64,000 bases of DNA, from contig CANLWG010000001.1 in NCBI GenBank assembly GCA_947494715.1, positions 310,001-374,000 of the forward strand. The letters are read 5' to 3'. The stretch's first letter is position 1. Each line of letters starts with the position of its first letter. Of this stretch, positions 62,793 through 64,000 are shown in pieces. Made by a program: the position numbers and the translations under genes. Origin of the DNA: an uncultured Flavobacteriaceae bacterium. GTDB lineage: Bacteria; Bacteroidota; Bacteroidia; Flavobacteriales; Flavobacteriaceae. Under the pieces are notes generated by a model. It did not search any database, was not told where the DNA came from, and saw only the letters and a program-made list of their open reading frames with translations.

Positions 62793-63716
62793 ATGAGAAC
62801 ACTCTTTTTCGCATCCCTTTTATTTTTAACGCAATTTTCCATGGAAATTCAAGCACAGGACACCATTATTCCATTATGGCCCAAGGACAAGATTCCCAAT
62901 CGGATAGAGACCGATGAAAAGGAAATCCATAAACGTAATGGTATCTTAAGGATAAGTAAGGTACAGGAGCCTACCATTGAAGTGTATTTACCTGCCCAAA
63001 GTAATGCTACGGGACAGGCCATGCTTATTTTTCCCGGAGGTGGCTATCATATTTTGGCATATGATTGGGAGGGGACGGATATTGCCAAATTTTTGAACGG
63101 AAAAGGTATTGCCGGTATTGTGGTCAAATATCGCTTACCGACCTCAAAATCGGTTACGGAAAAGCACAATGTTCCCTTGATAGATGGGCAACGGGCAATA
63201 CGTTTGGTGCGAAGCAAGGCCAAGGAATTTAATATAGCCCCCGATAAAATAGGGATTATGGGCTTTTCCGCTGGAGGACATGCCGCCTCTACCCTGGGCA
63301 CCCATTTTAATGAAAAAGTGTATAAAGAACAAGATGCCGTGGATGCTGTCAGCGCCAGACCGGATTTTATGGCCCTGATTTATCCCGTGATTACGTTTAC
63401 TCAAATCGAAAAACATTCAGGATCCCAGAAGGCCTTACTTGGCGAAAATCCCGATTCCGAATTGGAAAGACATTTTTCCAATGAATTACAAGTAACTTCT
63501 GAAACACCTGGAACGCTTTTGATTCACGCTATGAATGACACAGGGGTTCCGGTAGAGAATAGCTTGCTCTTTTTCAAGGCATTGAAGGATAAGGGTGTGC
63601 CGGCTACCCTACATGTCTATCCGAAAGGAGGGCATGGTTTCTCCCTAGCTAGGAAGGATTCCCATTTAAGGGGTTGGACAGAGCGCCTTTTCGAGTGGAT
63701 GGAAAGCTTGAAGTAG
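62793..63716 (+). CDS. Alpha/beta-hydrolase, acetylxylan-esterase-like, secreted
   Basis: The 307-residue protein has a signal peptide (about 1-21, E-I-Q-A-Q). The oxyanion region P-G-G-G-Y precedes Ser 159 in G-F-S-A-G-G-H. The late A-M-N-D-T-G-V-P carries the Asp and G-G-H-G-F the His of the triad. It matches the BD-FAE/acetylxylan-esterase type of carbohydrate esterases. It is probably secreted and removes acyl groups from the glycan used by the sulfatase encoded immediately upstream, with which it is cotranscribed. Confidence 0.9.
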   Translation: MRTLFFASLLFLTQFSMEIQAQDTIIPLWPKDKIPNRIETDEKEIHKRNGILRISKVQEPTIEVYLPAQSNATGQAMLIFPGGGYHILAYDWEGTDIAKFLNGKGIAGIVVKYRLPTSKSVTEKHNVPLIDGQRAIRLVRSKAKEFNIAPDKIGIMGFSAGGHAASTLGTHFNEKVYKEQDAVDAVSARPDFMALIYPVITFTQIEKHSGSQKALLGENPDSELERHFSNELQVTSETPGTLLIHAMNDTGVPVENSLLFFKALKDKGVPATLHVYPKGGHGFSLARKDSHLRGWTERLFEWMESLK

Positions 63717-63862
63717 TTTTGGTATTTTTTTGAAAACATAGAAGCAAATCTGTACAACTTTTATATTTTTGCAATCCAATTTTAATAGCATCAATTGTCT
63801 TTTGGCATGTGTGCTTTAAAATTTGGAATTTGAAAATTTTTTGGTGTTAGCCAAAAGAATTT

Positions 63863-63939
63863 CGGGATGTAGCGCAGCCCGGTAGCGCACACGCCTGGGG
63901 GGCGTGGGGTCGCAGGTTCAAATCCTGTCATCCCGACCA
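63863..63939 (+). tRNA. tRNA-Pro (anticodon GGG)
   Basis: A full cloverleaf can be drawn over 77 nt: acceptor stem CGGGATG with CATCCCG (perfect), D-arm GCGC/GCGC, anticodon stem CACGC/GCGTG with loop CTGGGGG, T-arm GCAGG-TTCAAAT-CCTGT (one mismatch) and an encoded CCA end. Anticodon GGG reads the proline codon CCC. Confidence 0.96.
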
Positions 63940-63944
63940 AGCTG

Positions 63945-63976
63945 AAAAGTGATTTGCGAAGGCAAATCACTTTTTT
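63945..63976 (+). terminator. Rho-independent terminator after tRNA-Pro
   Basis: A 13-bp stem (AAAAGTGATTTGC at 63945-63957, GCAAATCACTTTT at 63962-63974) with loop GAAG runs into a T-tract. Placed 5 bp after the CCA end. Confidence 0.9.
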
Positions 63977-64000
63977 ATTTTGATTCTACATAAAAAATAG

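Overview
The window looks like chromosomal DNA of a marine member of the Flavobacteriaceae (Bacteroidota), of the Zobellia/Maribacter/Arenibacter type. The evidence is a SusC/SusD pair with an FG-GAP lipoprotein, many lipoproteins with Bacteroidota-type lipoboxes, three intact sulfatases, a BlaI/M56 pair, and TAnnTTTG-like -7 elements. No species assignment is possible by eye. Most of the window is a carbohydrate- and glycoconjugate-degradation island.

Left part (1-8 kb): a minus-strand transport operon (SusC, SusD, then an FG-GAP/VCBS lipoprotein cut by the window edge), preceded by an AraC regulator on the same strand. Next to it are two decayed sulfatase genes. Middle-left (8.0-29.3 kb): one uninterrupted plus-strand train. 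It holds a sugar-porter MFS, an SGNH esterase, three paralogous GH2-type lipoproteins, a GH97, a cytoplasmic DUF5107-TPR protein, and then four enzymes matching the full trans-4-hydroxy-L-proline to 2-oxoglutarate pathway (DapA-family deaminase, 2-oxoglutarate-semialdehyde dehydrogenase, two-cysteine epimerase, FAD oxidase). The second GH2 to the DapA gene run with gaps of 20-83 bp, which suggests glycan removal and hydroxyproline use are coupled, for example on hydroxyproline-rich glycoproteins. That link is inference.

Middle (29.3-47.9 kb): an NTF2-like lipoprotein, a secreted nucleoside-hydrolase-fold enzyme, a DASS/SLC13 transporter, a Tat-exported Gfo/Idh/MocA oxidoreductase, a GQSNM acetylesterase, a lipoprotein form of YyaL, and an SSS transporter plus GH130 phosphorylase operon divergent from an AraC regulator. 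These are followed by a GMC oxidoreductase, its Tat lipoprotein small subunit, and a tandem-duplicated sugar isomerase/epimerase-fold protein. The last three resemble a periplasmic 3-keto-glycoside system. A sulfatase closes this part.

Right part (48-64 kb): a BlaI repressor, an M56 peptidase fused to seven ankyrin repeats, and a class-C-type serine hydrolase form an operon with 4-bp overlaps and a double palindromic operator on its promoter. Then come a small lipoprotein, a sulfatase with an 11-copy 7-bp tandem repeat upstream, a GH1/GH130 pair, a DUF5060 glycosidase, a second serine hydrolase, a DUF559 gene bounded by inverted hairpin repeats, a VanX-type dipeptidase, an iduronate-sulfatase-like sulfatase, an alpha/beta-hydrolase esterase, and tRNA-Pro(GGG) with a strong terminator. 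No phage genes, intact transposase, CRISPR array or rRNA were seen.
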